Shown here in pieces: positions 47,178-59,299 of a stretch of DNA of 64,000 nt; position 1 is the first letter of the stretch; each line of letters begins with the position of its first letter. Under the pieces are notes generated by a model that made no database searches, had not been told where the DNA came from, and worked only from the letters and a program-made list of their open reading frames with translations. The DNA lies in assembly GCA_018389105.1 (NCBI GenBank), contig JACATO010000334.1, positions 62,001 to 126,000 on the forward strand, in the 5' to 3' direction. A program made the translations under genes and the position numbers. The DNA comes from Nautilus pompilius (Eukaryota > Mollusca > Cephalopoda > Nautilida > Nautilidae).

Positions 47178-50100
47178 TCACCTGGGTAACTGTGAGAGTG
47201 GATTACCAGCTCTTGTGACGGTCTCTTCATAGCTTGGAAGTGCTTCCAAGTAAGGTGGTGGTTTCACATCTGCATAGTTGGTGTTGGTGTTGTTGACAAA
47301 AATGGTGGAGTATGGGGGCGGAGCGTCAGGTAGCTGGGTTGGAGGTGTGTGTGGCGTTTCTGAAATCAACAGCATTAAGGTTGAAAAACCTCTAAACAAT
47401 TTATATATAGAAAATACTTAAATAAAAATTGTTTTAACTTAGAAAAAAAAGAATAAAAGTCAATCATAATGTGTGATAATTACAGCTGCTGACTCTTGTG
47501 AGATTTACAATAAACTTATTGTAACAATCTAACAGTCAGATGCGACTAATACACAATTGATTACGTGAAAGTCACTAGTAAATTCACAATTATAACTGCA
47601 ACACACATTAATGTGCACTTACCAATAAATTCATCAAGAATAGAAATATTTTGATATAAAATTCCATTACAAAAGTTTCAAAAAAAGTTTAATTTAACAT
47701 TTATAGATTTTCATGCTTACACAGAGTATTGGAAATAATTACTGATACAGAAGAAAGAGTATCAAATGCAAATAACATGAGAAAATTGTGCCCTGTGTGT
47801 GGAAATGAAATGATCTATAGTAGAGTCATGTGTTGATATAGAACAATGTAAATGATTGTCATGCAAACAATCAGAAAGCATCACACCTGCAGGACCATAA
47901 AAGTATAGGCAGTGTGGTAAATACTATGGCTTCTTGGAAGTAAATGTCACATGACAAGTGTATAAAAATTAGAGTCATAGCTAGTGAAGGCTGCTCCGTG
48001 TGCCAGATTGAACCAGACTTCATAACTCAAGATGAGCTGAAGATTAGGAAGATTGTGTGAAACAGGTACTGTTGACAACAGATGTGATCACGGAGAAAAA
48101 GAGCCAAAATTCTACAAAAGTGATGCTAAGTACCTCAGGGTATGTTCTGTGTGTGATAGCACACAAGCCAGTAGAGATCTTGTAACTGATCTAGCTGCAA
48201 GTACGAATGTTAAGATTTCATCAAGAAGAGTAAGATGCACTTTAGTACAGAGTGGTAGCAGAAAAAACAAAAAAAACTTTTTGTATATTTTCTAAAATAA
48301 TGCATTGTGTGTGTATCATATACTTCTCGGTTGCAGTTACTCATTATTTGTGCATATCTTGTTTCTGTAATTATTTCCAATACTGTACATGTAAGTAAAT
48401 GGACTAATCAAATGATTTACATATGAGATGTGGGGTATTTCATGGGCAAGACTCCAGTTATGGCCACCAATGTATACAAAAGGAAGTTCATTATTATACA
48501 GTTGCTTCCTCATCTAATGTTCAAAAAGGCAGCCAAAATTAACATTTTGGAAAAGATTTCAAAATGCCAAAAGTTTTTAGCTTTTGTGTGTAGGAATAAT
48601 TATTAGTATCCCCCCCCAGATTAAGAGAAAAGATGGTCACAATTGCCTTAGCTAGAGCAAGGTTAGAAATCAAAAACTATTTAAAATACAAATGATGTTG
48701 GATCTATGGATCAACACAAACAGAACAGTAAATAAATACGTGTTGTTCACTAATTCAAAAAAAAAAAAAAATAATTTTACGATACCATTTGACCACCTGG
48801 CAATGACTAACTACATTTGAGTAGTTTTCCAAAGTTGTAGTAAGTAACCTTGTGTGTTCTGTACCGTTCAATTAGTGTTTCTCAATTTTCCAGTAGTTAT
48901 CATCTTACATAAAAAAATTAATGTAAAAAAACGTGCCAAAAAAAAAGTATCAAGTCTATTCTCCCCCACCCACTGAAGGCTTCAACTTATAATTCTAATT
49001 GACTTAATGGATAGTCACTGAAATTGTTTTAATGAAGATATTAATCTGAAATAAACTGCTCATTTGAATCAGATCACAGAAATTAATGACCAGAACACGT
49101 CTAATGATCAAATTCTCTGATAATGCATGCACCCACTAGTACGTTCTACCTGCCCTTTTCAATCCTAATTATAAATACTCCCAACAAACCCTCTACCTCA
49201 TCTCAAAATGGCTCTAATGAAGTCATGCAAGTTGTACACATCAGCTTACTGGCAGTTTTAAGTTTACTAAAGAAAATGGTGGTAATTTGGGTGCGAACAG
49301 GAAATATGCTATCAGCAAGAAGTGTGTTAGGGACTGGTGTGGAGTGACAGGACATTACAAATTACAAAGAAAATCAGTCAGGACTGCAAAGCTAGGTAAC
49401 CAAACATTGAGGATAGGTTGGAGAAATATATTATAACCTAAACAGCTCCATGTTGTGGACTTAGTACTGTACAGCTGAGACTAAATGCCAAATAAATCAC
49501 AACTGATGGTCACTCTCTTTCCATTTCTCCCTATCTTTTTTTTTTGTTGGTGATGTATAATATTCACCATGGTTTCCTGGGTGTGCACCATATCATCCAG
49601 TCAGAAAACAGCTGAGTGTGGTGACCTTTGTGTTAGCCTAGTTGTGAATCTCAATGTTGGAAACCTTGAAAAAGCTGAATATCAATTTGTGCTATTAAAA
49701 GTGAAATTTATTAGCTGAATTTGAGTGTGTTGTGATATCTCAAAATCAAATAAGTGTTGAAGTAGATAAAACTGCCATTTGGCTTTCTAAAGTAGGTGAT
49801 CACTCAAAGTACAAATGACATGAGATCACCTGATAATCATTGATGTCATGCAGTGACTAAGCTTTCAATACCAGAACCAATAACAACATTTGCAGTTTGT
49901 AATCATGGAGAGATATTTGAATCAAACATGTTGAAAAAACTATTTTAACATCCCATTTATCCAGATCACCCCCACATAGTAGTTCAATGGTATGCAAAAT
50001 AAAACTTATTAATATTCATGAGCCAGAAAGTACGACAGACAGTCATGAGATGTGATAGATAGTGTGATGGGAGATTTGACACTATTCTACTGGTTGAAAG

Positions 50101-52597
50101 TTTGGCTAGCTAGCATAATTGATCTAGCCTCGTCTTATAGTCCAAATCAACTTATCTATGAATGAAGGTAAGAAGATCCTCCAAAAAAAAAATGATGATT
50201 TCTTAGAACCATTATTTTATACCATACTAAAAATCTGTTCTCATTTATTAAATCAAAATTTAAAATAAATGACAAATATTGAAAGATAGAGTTTAAGATT
50301 TATACATGCAGAGACTTGTGGAAAAAATTTCATAATTGTAGGAGGTCCAGCTATTTGAGAAGTTGAAAACGAAAAAGTTGCTTTAACCAAAGAGGGGATT
50401 GCACAGACCAGTTTATCTTATTTTAGTTTGTGCAAGGGGTTAAAAAGCCATAATGGCTAATGCTAGGGCTTCAGAATTAGTTTATAATGTAACAGGCAAA
50501 ATGAAGGGAGTAATGTAGTTTTATTCCTTTTGGATATTTCAAAATTTGCCTCCTATCCAAAATGTTCTAATCAATGTTAACTTTATCAGGTTGATGAGTG
50601 CACCTTTTGTTTATTTTTCCAACCCAATTTAAAAACTTGTATTAATGTTTTATTTTAAAATTGCAATATTTTCTATACTTAGCTAAGATCACATGCTAAA
50701 ATATCTGACAAACTAATTCAGATTCATGTACACATTTAGCATTTCAGAAAGCTTTCTAGATATAGAATTAAAAGATCTTTCTGGTGACATTTTGTAACGA
50801 TTGCTTGTTGGAATTGCGATCAAAGATAATGGAAAGATTGCATTATGTGCTACTAAAAAAATTGCTAAGGATCACAATACAACATCATTGTTGTTAGATG
50901 AATGTTGGCAAATGTCGAAATTAGCATTAAATAATTATGAACAATGAGTCAACAGAGACACCTTTAAAACAATGATTTTTTTAGTTATCGAGGAAACTGC
51001 AAGATCTGTCTTTTTGCTCCAAAGTGGAAAATTCCTGTTCAGAAAGTCAGTATCTTGTAAAAGAGATTCTATTAGATAACGGCCTGGCACTAGTGTCTTA
51101 TGCTCCTGATGAGATCTTGGAATGTTCATCTGGGCCAAATTGTCTTATTCTTTTATTGAGGGGGGGGAGGTGCATCAACAAGTTCCTGCAGTGTTTGTGG
51201 CACCACAGAATGTCTTCAGATGGATTAACAGCTAAAGAATGAGCTGAAAACTAAAGACATTGTCTCTTGCTCCAGGTACTGGTTGACTATCTGTGCATGA
51301 TGTGGATGAGCGTATCATCCATGAGAATGAAGTCGATCCAAGTAGCACCACTGTATGGTCTCATGTAGATAACAAGTATCTCATCCTGTACCTTAAACAT
51401 CATGGTGCCATTCCAGAAAACATGAAAGTTACCCCTGCCATCCCAATTAATCCTTCCAAACACCACCAATGAGCCACTTCCATAGCAGTCATCTTCAGCA
51501 ACACTGGACTCTTCAAACCGCTTCTATGGCCTCCCCCATATTCTGGCAAGTCTCACAATGCACCTTACATGTGCTGCTGCACCATGTGATGGCTCATACT
51601 CAGTGGTTTGTGGATACATGCTTTTCTTGACCACTAACCCTAACCCAACTTACAGATGGTGTGCTGAAATGTTGATTCCAGTTTTATTTTGAAGGTCAAA
51701 TCTCAAACCGAGTTACTGCCTAAAAATGGTTTCTCCTCACTTGCAAAACCTAAACGTGATGCTGGTGATGATGCACTGACAACCTGCATTAGCTGCACTG
51801 TGCTGTCCAGCAGCACTACACAAGATGTTTGATGCAGAGTCTGTCTGCCATGTGACGGTGAGTTACTCTAGTCTCTAACATACCAATCGTTCTCAAAAAT
51901 TCTGTGGCCATCATATCTTGTCCCTGTTGCTACAACCACAATTTTAAAATTATCAACTTGAAGATGAAGCACTTCATAAATATAAAAAATGACAGCATGT
52001 AACACACTAACATTTATGTGAAAATCAGGGGAAATGTATATTCAGTCTCACTGCATGGTGATCCCAAAGAAGGGGTACAAAACAAAGTAAACTGTACTAG
52101 TATTAGATGCAATATTCATGGTTTGTTGATAGTCATTTGATCCTGAGCAAATGTAAAGTTGTATAATAGTAATCTGCATCACTGCAATTGGGAAAGCTTT
52201 AAATTAAGACACAAAAGTGTAATTGTTAAGCATAGTAGAAGAAAAATGGGATTATGAAGATACATTTATAACATGGAAAAGCCAGGAAAAATACATTAAA
52301 ATAAACAAAACAAAAAAATAGGGTGCTTGCATTAAAAATTGTGCAGCATGAAATTAGAGAAAATAATATGATCAATTCTTGGAACTACTAAAATGTTGCT
52401 AACTTAATCTCATGGAATGCCCCCTTGCATGCTCTAGTTACCTTTCACTTCTAATTAGTAGTATCTCCCATCCATGGAAAGTTGGCAGTATCTCAGGTTT
52501 GTTCAAGGCTAGCAGCCATTATATTATAGTTTACTCAAGCAATGTGCACAAACAAACACTTCTGAAATGATGCCAAGGAGGGAGGGAGGGAGAGATG

Positions 52598-52634
<37 letters not shown>

Positions 52635-53475
52635 AGAACCAGCCAATGTATGTACTTCTTGAAATGTAACAAATATCTAGGAGAGCTGCACCCAAATGTG
52701 GCAGAGTGTTTTTTTTTATGAAAAAAAAAAAAGTGCTTTGGAGTGATTCATGAAAAACCTGCCAGCTAGTCAAACTATTTTAGTATTTATTCAATTCCTC
52801 TGATAACTTCTATCTAAATTTCATAATTTTGAACAAATTTTTCTTTTCCATTTATCATTCAGCTCTAACAGATTCATTAATTTCTTGTCTTCACATTCTC
52901 AGTCTGTAGTTGTTTTTCATCATCTACCAAATTCTTCAGCCCATCTTCACATTCCTGGCTGTGCAACCAAGTTTTCAGCATTTGGCACAGTTTTCATATC
53001 AGTGCGCATTCTGTGACCAATATCTTCTCTAAAAATGTTATCATTGTTTCTTTTCTTCATTAAGACCCACCTCTCCCTGCATCTTGGTTTCAATCCATAC
53101 TCAGCCTGATCTGTCAGTCTGCCAGCATAAACTCTAGTTCTTAGATTAAAATTTCCTTCTATGGGCAACAATATACTCACTACCTGTATTTTTGGGTATC
53201 GGAATAGACATCTCTTCCACCCCTCAATCTGCTCCGAAATTAAACTGACAAGTCATTTCTTAACCTGCACAATATGAAACGGACAAATCCAAGATGCCAT
53301 GTAAAATTACATATCTACATAACATTTAACACAGCATAAAAGCAAAGTAATTTCCTTTCATCACTGACTTCCAAATGTTTGCTGACCTAACTTACAACTG
53401 CAGTACTAGTAAAAACTACTGCATTATTTTATATTTTAAAGCAAATGTTTTGGTGTTTCTTGTGAGAGTAACAAT

Positions 53476-53510
<35 letters not shown>

Positions 53511-55084
53511 TTTCACAAAACATTTTATGTAATAATTTGTGGAGATGCAACTGTAAATTAATAAGCTTGAATAGATGCACTTTTCAGCACAGTTTTGTTA
53601 AGAATATTATCTTAAAACAAAAATATGAAACAAAACAAATATACATGCCATAATTACACTTAGAAAAGAAATCAATTATTTCTTGTGATTCAATAATTTT
53701 GGCACCTCAGTATGTACAGCCTGTGTGCTTCCCAAACTGAATAGATAAATACCATTTGCAAGGACAGAAGTTTTCAATGCATCAAAATCATCTTGCATCT
53801 TCTCAACCAACATCCCTTGGACAATAAAAACAAAGAAAAACCCCTGAAACACGTATTGCAAAATACCTTCCGAAAATTAAAATCAATACACTAAAAAACA
53901 TCCTTCTGAGAACCAAAACCAGATAATGGCAATATGAAAAAAAGAGTGATAAAAAAAATCCATATGAACTTACCAGACAGGGTTCTGTAGCCATTTCCAA
54001 CTTGTCTTGGTGGAACAGGGACATTGCGAGGCGGCTCAGTGGCAAATAGCTGATGCACAAAATAACGTCTTCGCATCCAGTACCCACCTCCTGAACAGAT
54101 GACCAGCAGCAGCAAAACACACAACCTGAAGTACAAACAAAAAGGGCCGTTGCTTTTTTGGGTACTGGTGTTGTTGGCTGGTAATGTCTGGCTCAAATCA
54201 CTAATTTACAACATCTAGCCTTTGTGAAGCAAACCCTGCATTAGTGGCATCCCTGGCTACTTTTTGTTGTTTAATTATTCAGATATTGCAGCCATATACT
54301 TGCATACCAGTCAAGTGCTGAGAAAATTGATAGATATATATATATGTTCTCCAATTAAACTTATACAGAAAATCATTCACTGCATGGGTAAATAAAACAA
54401 TTTTCCCCTTCTCCATGAAAACCAAAATAAAAACTAAACCAGGGACAGTGCTGATCATAACCAGGAGGTATTATACATAAGCCATACAGGCCTCACGTAA
54501 AGTTCAACAACAAGACCAATAAAAATGACCAATCATATTCATTGTTAGGTTGTGAATAAGCACTTCTTACCTCAGTCTGTTGAAATGAATGTGAGAAACA
54601 GATGCTTTTGAAGAGTGTACCTACTACTATACTTACCAGAAATACCAGAGTCTGTAGAATCTTTCTAAGTCATCACAGCATTTGTCACCACAACAGGTCT
54701 GGTAAACACCACAGCTGAAATAAACAAAGCAGGAACTGAAACCATTAACCAATCTTCTGTAAAAAGGATACAATAAAAAAAAACAATTATAGTTACATAG
54801 GTATTTAGTTCATTGCTGAATAAACTTAAAAAATATAAGAAAAAAAAAAAAAGATTTGCTTAGCTGTATCCAAAAGGAACCAACTTCAAATGCTATCCAT
54901 TTTCACCCTCTTGCTTACCTATTTTAGTCACTAATAATGCTGTAACATTTTATTTTCAGATTGCTCTCTGGAAAAAATTAAAGCAAGCAAATTATGTATG
55001 ATAAATAATTTTCTTTCAAACAAAAAAAATTAATCTAGAACAAAAGTACAGGTTCTCTCCATTTCTTATCCCTACTTTTCCAAA

Positions 55085-55143
<59 letters not shown>

Positions 55144-55270
55144 GAGTCAGTAAGTTTATAATTACCAGAATAAAGTCACTTAATAAGTAATATAACATTA
55201 TTATTGCTTACTAGAAATATATTCGGTCTCCATCCTGCGGATGCCAGCAGTATTTGTATTTGCCTTCCAC
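47178..55270 (-). CDS. VOPP1: VOPP1/WBP1-like membrane protein, lacking first exon
   Basis: Minus-strand exons: 55270-55212, 54714-54637, 54125-53974 and 47359-47178; phases fit and the stop is at 47178-47180. They give 156 residues. A Cys-rich segment (YCWHPQDG, then YCGVYQTCCGDKCCDD) precedes FYRLWYFW and a membrane helix (LCVLLLLVICSGGGYW) followed by basic MRRRYF. The cytoplasmic tail is Pro-rich with APPPYST and KPPPYLE, both PPxY motifs that bind WW domains such as those of NEDD4-family ligases and WWOX. Human VOPP1 shares the CC..CC, RLWYFW and RRR pattern and lives in endolysosomal membranes. The signal-peptide exon should lie upstream (above 55271) and was not found in the window. 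WBP1/WBP1L is the alternative family name. The 6.6-kb third intron holds several transposon relics. Confidence 0.87.
47720..48387 (+). mobile_element. Internally deleted Tc1-like element, copy 1
   Basis: Inverted ends: CACAGAGTATTGGAAATAAT at the left and the inverse of TACAGTATTGGAAATAATTA at the right, with TA just before the left end. Between them the plus strand encodes the DNA-binding part of a Tc1 transposase: GTVDNRCDHG, then SDAKYLRVCSVCDSTQASRD and TDLAASTNVKISSRRVRCTL. The catalytic half is absent, so the 0.67-kb copy is a deletion derivative. It lies in VOPP1 intron 3. Confidence 0.82.
48400..51260. other. Part of VOPP1 intron 3 without recognisable content
   Basis: AT-rich intron sequence. 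Short open frames (up to 74 codons) match nothing. Homopolymer A runs occur near 48758. Confidence 0.5.
51270..51870 (-). mobile_element. Tc1-like transposase relic
   Basis: Minus-strand reading gives VVFGRINWDGRGNFHVFWNG, then DEILVIYMRPYSGA and DFILMDDTLIHIMH. These are the standard catalytic-core landmarks of Tc1 transposases (VMVWGGI..GRT.L, YRDEIL.P.VRP, DFI.MDDNAR.H). The DD pair of the second catalytic block remains. Upstream pieces near 51560-51520 correspond to the W.RRGERY region with a frame change. The C-terminal end and the inverted repeats were not found. The family differs from the 47.7-kb and 58.9-kb copies, or represents the part those copies lack. Confidence 0.72.
51871..53973. 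other. Rest of VOPP1 intron 3
   Basis: No gene seen. Contains (GA)n at about 52602-52631 and a 29-base A run at 53479-53507. A minus-strand frame of 77 codons at 52947-53180 is somewhat less AT-biased than its surroundings but matches nothing. Confidence 0.5.
55085..55143. repeat. (AAT)n microsatellite, about 20 units
   Basis: Uninterrupted trinucleotide array of about 59 bases, only 69 bases from the donor of the VOPP1 exon at 55212-55270. Long pure arrays are usually length-polymorphic. Confidence 0.95.
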
Positions 55271-55826
55271 CTATAAAAACAATAAAAAATATACAATACA
55301 TTAAATGACAGTGTTTATACTAGTGGACAAATTAGATGTTGCAACATTGGAATTTTTAAGGACAATGAACTTAATGCAGACAGTACTGATGAACAGAAAG
55401 CTGCTGTACCAGAAGAAACATTCATATTGTAGACCGATCCTTGCAATGCCATTTCCTACCAGGAAGCTAGCTGATGTCAACTGATATAGGTGAAAAAACT
55501 TGCTACAAATCTGCTCACTGACAAAAATTTTGCATGAAATGCCCATATAGAGAGAGAGAAATAAAGTTCTTCTATGATTGTAACATACAGCAGAGTCCTC
55601 AGAGAAAGCTCATGCAATAGAACATCTTGCACTTTGGAAAACAGCTGGATTCAAGCAACCTGCTATTCCCGGTCTCTTTTCTTTCAGCAGAATGGAATCT
55701 TAGCAAGAAGTTGTCTGAGCAAACAATGCATTACTCACATAGATGATTTCATAGTAGCACAGAAAGATCATCTTCTGTTACTAAATCATCCCCATTTACA
55801 TGGTCTAGTCAGTCAGTTCTAATGTA
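55271..55826. other. VOPP1 intron next to the mariner insertion
   Basis: No recognisable gene; short open frames only. Confidence 0.45.
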
Positions 55827-57041
55827 TTAAGTTGTTACAAACGTCTTGTCGTCTTTTTTTTTTTTTAAACCACAATAATGAGATTTCATATCATTGCTGT
55901 CCATTACAATGCACTTTTGCCAAAGATTTACAAGCGCATTCACATCATTTTGAAAAAATCTGGATTTCTGGAGTCAATAAACTGTAGGAAGGCAGTTTCA
56001 ATCGCTGCTTGGTTGGAGGAGGATTTCATACGGAGGAAGCTGTCAAGGTGTTTGAAAAGGTGGTAGTCCGTGAACAAAAGGTCTGGTGAATAGGCTGGGT
56101 CAGGGAGAACTTTGTACCCCAACGTGTTCAGTTTCCGAAGAGTCACTTTTGCAACATGAGGATGAGCACTGTCGTGGAGTAGGATTGGGCCTCTTTGATT
56201 TATCAATGTCAGCTGTCATTGGGAGAGTTTCTGATGAACAACGTTTAATTCACAACAATACCTTTCAGCTATGACGGTTTCGCTAGGTGCAAGAAGTTTG
56301 TCTGGTGGACTGCAACTGGTGTCATCCACCAGACAGTGACCATGACCTTCTTTGGGTAGAGGCTGGGTTTTGGAATGTGGTTAGGCACCTTGACTCGATA
56401 GAGTCACTGTGCTGATTGTTTGCCATTATTGTCAAGGATCCATTTTTAATCACACATAATGATACAGTTAAGAAATGGGTAGTTTTTGTTTCTAATGACA
56501 AGTGAAAAGCAGATCTCCAATTGACGATTTTGTTGTTATTCATTCAACTCATGAGGCACCGTCAAGCCTTTTCACGTTACTGATCACATCAAAATGCCAG
56601 GAAATAGTTGCAGTGCTTATGTTAAGCTCTCCAGCAATTTCTCTCACTGTTTTTCTTGGATTGGCTTCAACTGAGGCTTTCAGATGGTAGTCATCACAGC
56701 TGAAAGGATGTCCGCTATGTTCCTTATCTTCGAGGCCCACATCTCCTGTGTCCTCGCCCCATGCCTGCTTAATGTTATGAGTTGCCTCGCTCACTTTGTG
56801 GCCCAGTTTGACCTCCTGAAGCAAAATGGCATTGAAAAACTTTTCTATCCATGCATCACTCAGAACCCTGAAACAAATATCCATTTAATTTTTTAGAAAG
56901 GCAGGTTTTGCATAACGTATGCCAAAGCACATGCTACAAAACAATGTATAACTTACCTACATACACCTTCACAAGCATGCAAAAGATAAACCACAAATTA
57001 ACATAATATAAAAAAACAACAAAACATTTGTAACGACCTAA
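55827..57041 (-). mobile_element. mariner element with both ends, dead transposase
   Basis: Left end TTAAGTTGTTACAAACGTCT; right end, inverted, TTAGGTCGTTACAAATGTTT; TA on both sides (55825-55826, 57042-57043); 1,215 bp. Minus-strand transposase pieces in order: helix-turn-helix region (LLQEVKLGHKVSEATHNIKQ, ASVEANPRKTVREIAGELNI), a middle part in shifted frames (KNGSLTIMANNQHSDS), then LLHDSAHPHVAKVTLRKLN and YSPDLLFTDYHLFKHLDSFL. The last two carry the second and third catalytic Asp of the mariner D,D34D triad. An in-frame loss of roughly 20 residues replaces the NERTAQRWF-type stretch, and there are stops, so it is inactive. It sits upstream of the visible VOPP1 exons in the same orientation. 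Confidence 0.95.
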
Positions 57042-57043
57042 TA

Positions 57044-58854
57044 GCTATCATCCTTGGCAATGGAGAACAGGTGATATGGAATGAAGTTTTTTGATGAAAC
57101 AGCGCTGAGATATCAAAACCATCCAGAGACCAACACCACTTAAAAGATAAAGGTAAACAGTTCTTGATTTCTTTTATTCACTTTAAAAAATACAGATTCA
57201 AAAAACTAATCAAATGGCAGCATGTGATAAAGTTGGATGTTTATGCTTTGATGCAATTGTTTTTTTTTTTTTAAAGTGATTCCTATTCCACTACTTATAC
57301 CTTTTAGACTAATTTTCTATACTATACAAACATCTTAAAATGTTAAATGAAAAAAAAAGCAAAAATAACTGTAGCTTTCATAAACTAAACCCTACTACAG
57401 CAAAACTATGTTAATTACTTAATTTACTGTTTATATTATCTTATGAAGTGTTGGTGGGTTGACCATGGATAATTCCAAACATTCTAGAAAAATTCAGATA
57501 TAAGCTGAACAAAATAAAAGATGTAGAACTACTTGTGAATATTCTTCAGATATCTATGGATACTTCATAAACTCCTCATATATTAAATTAGTTTAGCTTC
57601 TCTATTACATGAAATAATTAACTGTTTCACTACAGTATTAGAAACAAAAAATTAATAAATCAGCAACAATGATAAAAGATAGGACAAACCATCACAATCA
57701 ATATCATTTACTAAAAGCCTGTAACACAAATATTAAATTCATGTTTGGGGAAAAACCTAGAATCAACAGATAACTCAGATTTCACTATATAAAAGATACT
57801 TAAAACTGAATTTGAATGAGAGAATTATCATCTTTTCAAAACCTGAATGATGCGTGTAGTTACTACAAATAACTAATACTCTTCACCATAACACTGATCT
57901 CACTTGGTATAGAGAAACAGATTGTTACAATATATTATTTGATGTACACTACAAAATACAAGTGGTATTTTATCTTGATTAAAATGTCAGACTGGGGTAA
58001 ATAGAAATTATTTACTCAGTGGCCTAACAGTGGTAAAATAAGAATGGAAATCAAAATACAACCACACCCTTTGCTTTAATGTATAGCTTGTGGGGGTAAT
58101 ATCAAAATTGGCCAGAGCTTATTTACATGGTATGTTGCTAATCTAAAAGCCACTTTTGAGGGTAAATACAATAAATTGTTTCTGCATGCTGAACAGAATG
58201 ACTTTTTTTGCATAGTCTCGAAGCAAGACAACAGTGCAATAACTACTAGATATGTTCAAATGAGATCCAGCTAGATACTATTATGGCAAATGCTATTTCA
58301 GGTTTCATATGAACATTATTAGTAGTTATAGAAAACCTCAAAAGAAAAAACAAGAAGAAAAGATTGACATATTTTCTTAAAATCAAACAAAAAACTTATT
58401 ACTAGCACTTAAACATTTTTCAAACGAACTAAAATGATGATTTCACAACCTTTAGCAATCAGAATTACAATGAAAACAAACTCACTTCATCTCACGTTTT
58501 CAAATCTACTTAAATGAATAACAGTGTATGAAAAGGACATGCACACACAAACAAAACAATTTCAATGGCATTTAAGTAAAAGAGCATTATTACAAGATGT
58601 TGGTCCTCGTTTTGTTAAGCTTTCATGAGGCCAAGTAGTACAGTGTAAAATTAAATCAACATTTTTTCAGTCAATTTTAGATATCAACTATTTAAATAGA
58701 GTACACTGAATCAATAGTAAGGTAATGAAACAGATCTAAGATATACTGCAGTCCATGGCACCATTGAAAAGATTTATTTATTAGGCTCTTGGGATTGTTA
58801 AGCCACCACCTCTTAGTATTATTCTGAATATTAATAAATCCCCATTAAACTACA
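57044..58854. other. AT-rich stretch between transposons
   Basis: No gene, open frame above 60 codons, or repeat structure that I can support. It is probably intron of the VOPP1-like gene, if the first exon lies further up. Confidence 0.45.
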
Positions 58855-58856
58855 TA

Positions 58857-59260
58857 CACAGTATTGGAAATAATTATGGGAACAAAAATTTATGTAAAAA
58901 TGGATTGGTCCATAGTACAGTCAGTGTTGATACAGTACACTGATTCTGATGGCTCACATGACAAGCAAAGTACCACACAGGCAAGTGACATCAAGGCAAT
59001 GTGGACAATACTATGGCTCCTGGAAAGGAAACATGGCATGCATATAGAAATAAAAAAATGTCAGTTAGCGAAGGCCACTTCATGTATCAGATTACAACCA
59101 GACTTCATATATCAGGAAGAGCTTTATGCAAGACTCTGGGAAAGATATTTAAAATTAATACAGCTGACAGACGTGGTCAAGCAAAGCAGCCCAAACTCTC
59201 CAAAAGTAATGTCAAATACCTCAAATTATGTCCTCTACAAAATACTCTCTCTAAAAAACG
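58857..59260 (+). mobile_element. Tc1-like element relic, copy 2
   Basis: The left end CACAGTATTGGAAATAATTA follows a TA and matches the ends of the 47.7-kb copy. The plus strand then encodes the start of the same transposase: MAPGKETWHAYRNKK, SVSEGHFMYQITTRLHISGR, ALCKTLGKIFKINTADRRGQ and SKSNVKYLKLCPLQN. This N-terminal part is better preserved than in copy 1. A single base frame (58864-59280) is open for 138 codons but is not the transposase frame. The right end was not found, so the copy is truncated. Confidence 0.78.
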
Positions 59261-59299
59261 TTTCACAAACAGAAAAATGATTTTAAAAAAACCCATGAC

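Noticed and set aside
55016-55198. Leucine-rich open frame on the minus strand
   Set aside because: It is the translation of the (AAT)n array.
58864-59280. 138-codon open frame
   Set aside because: It is a shadow of the Tc1 transposase fragment, which reads in the neighbouring frame.
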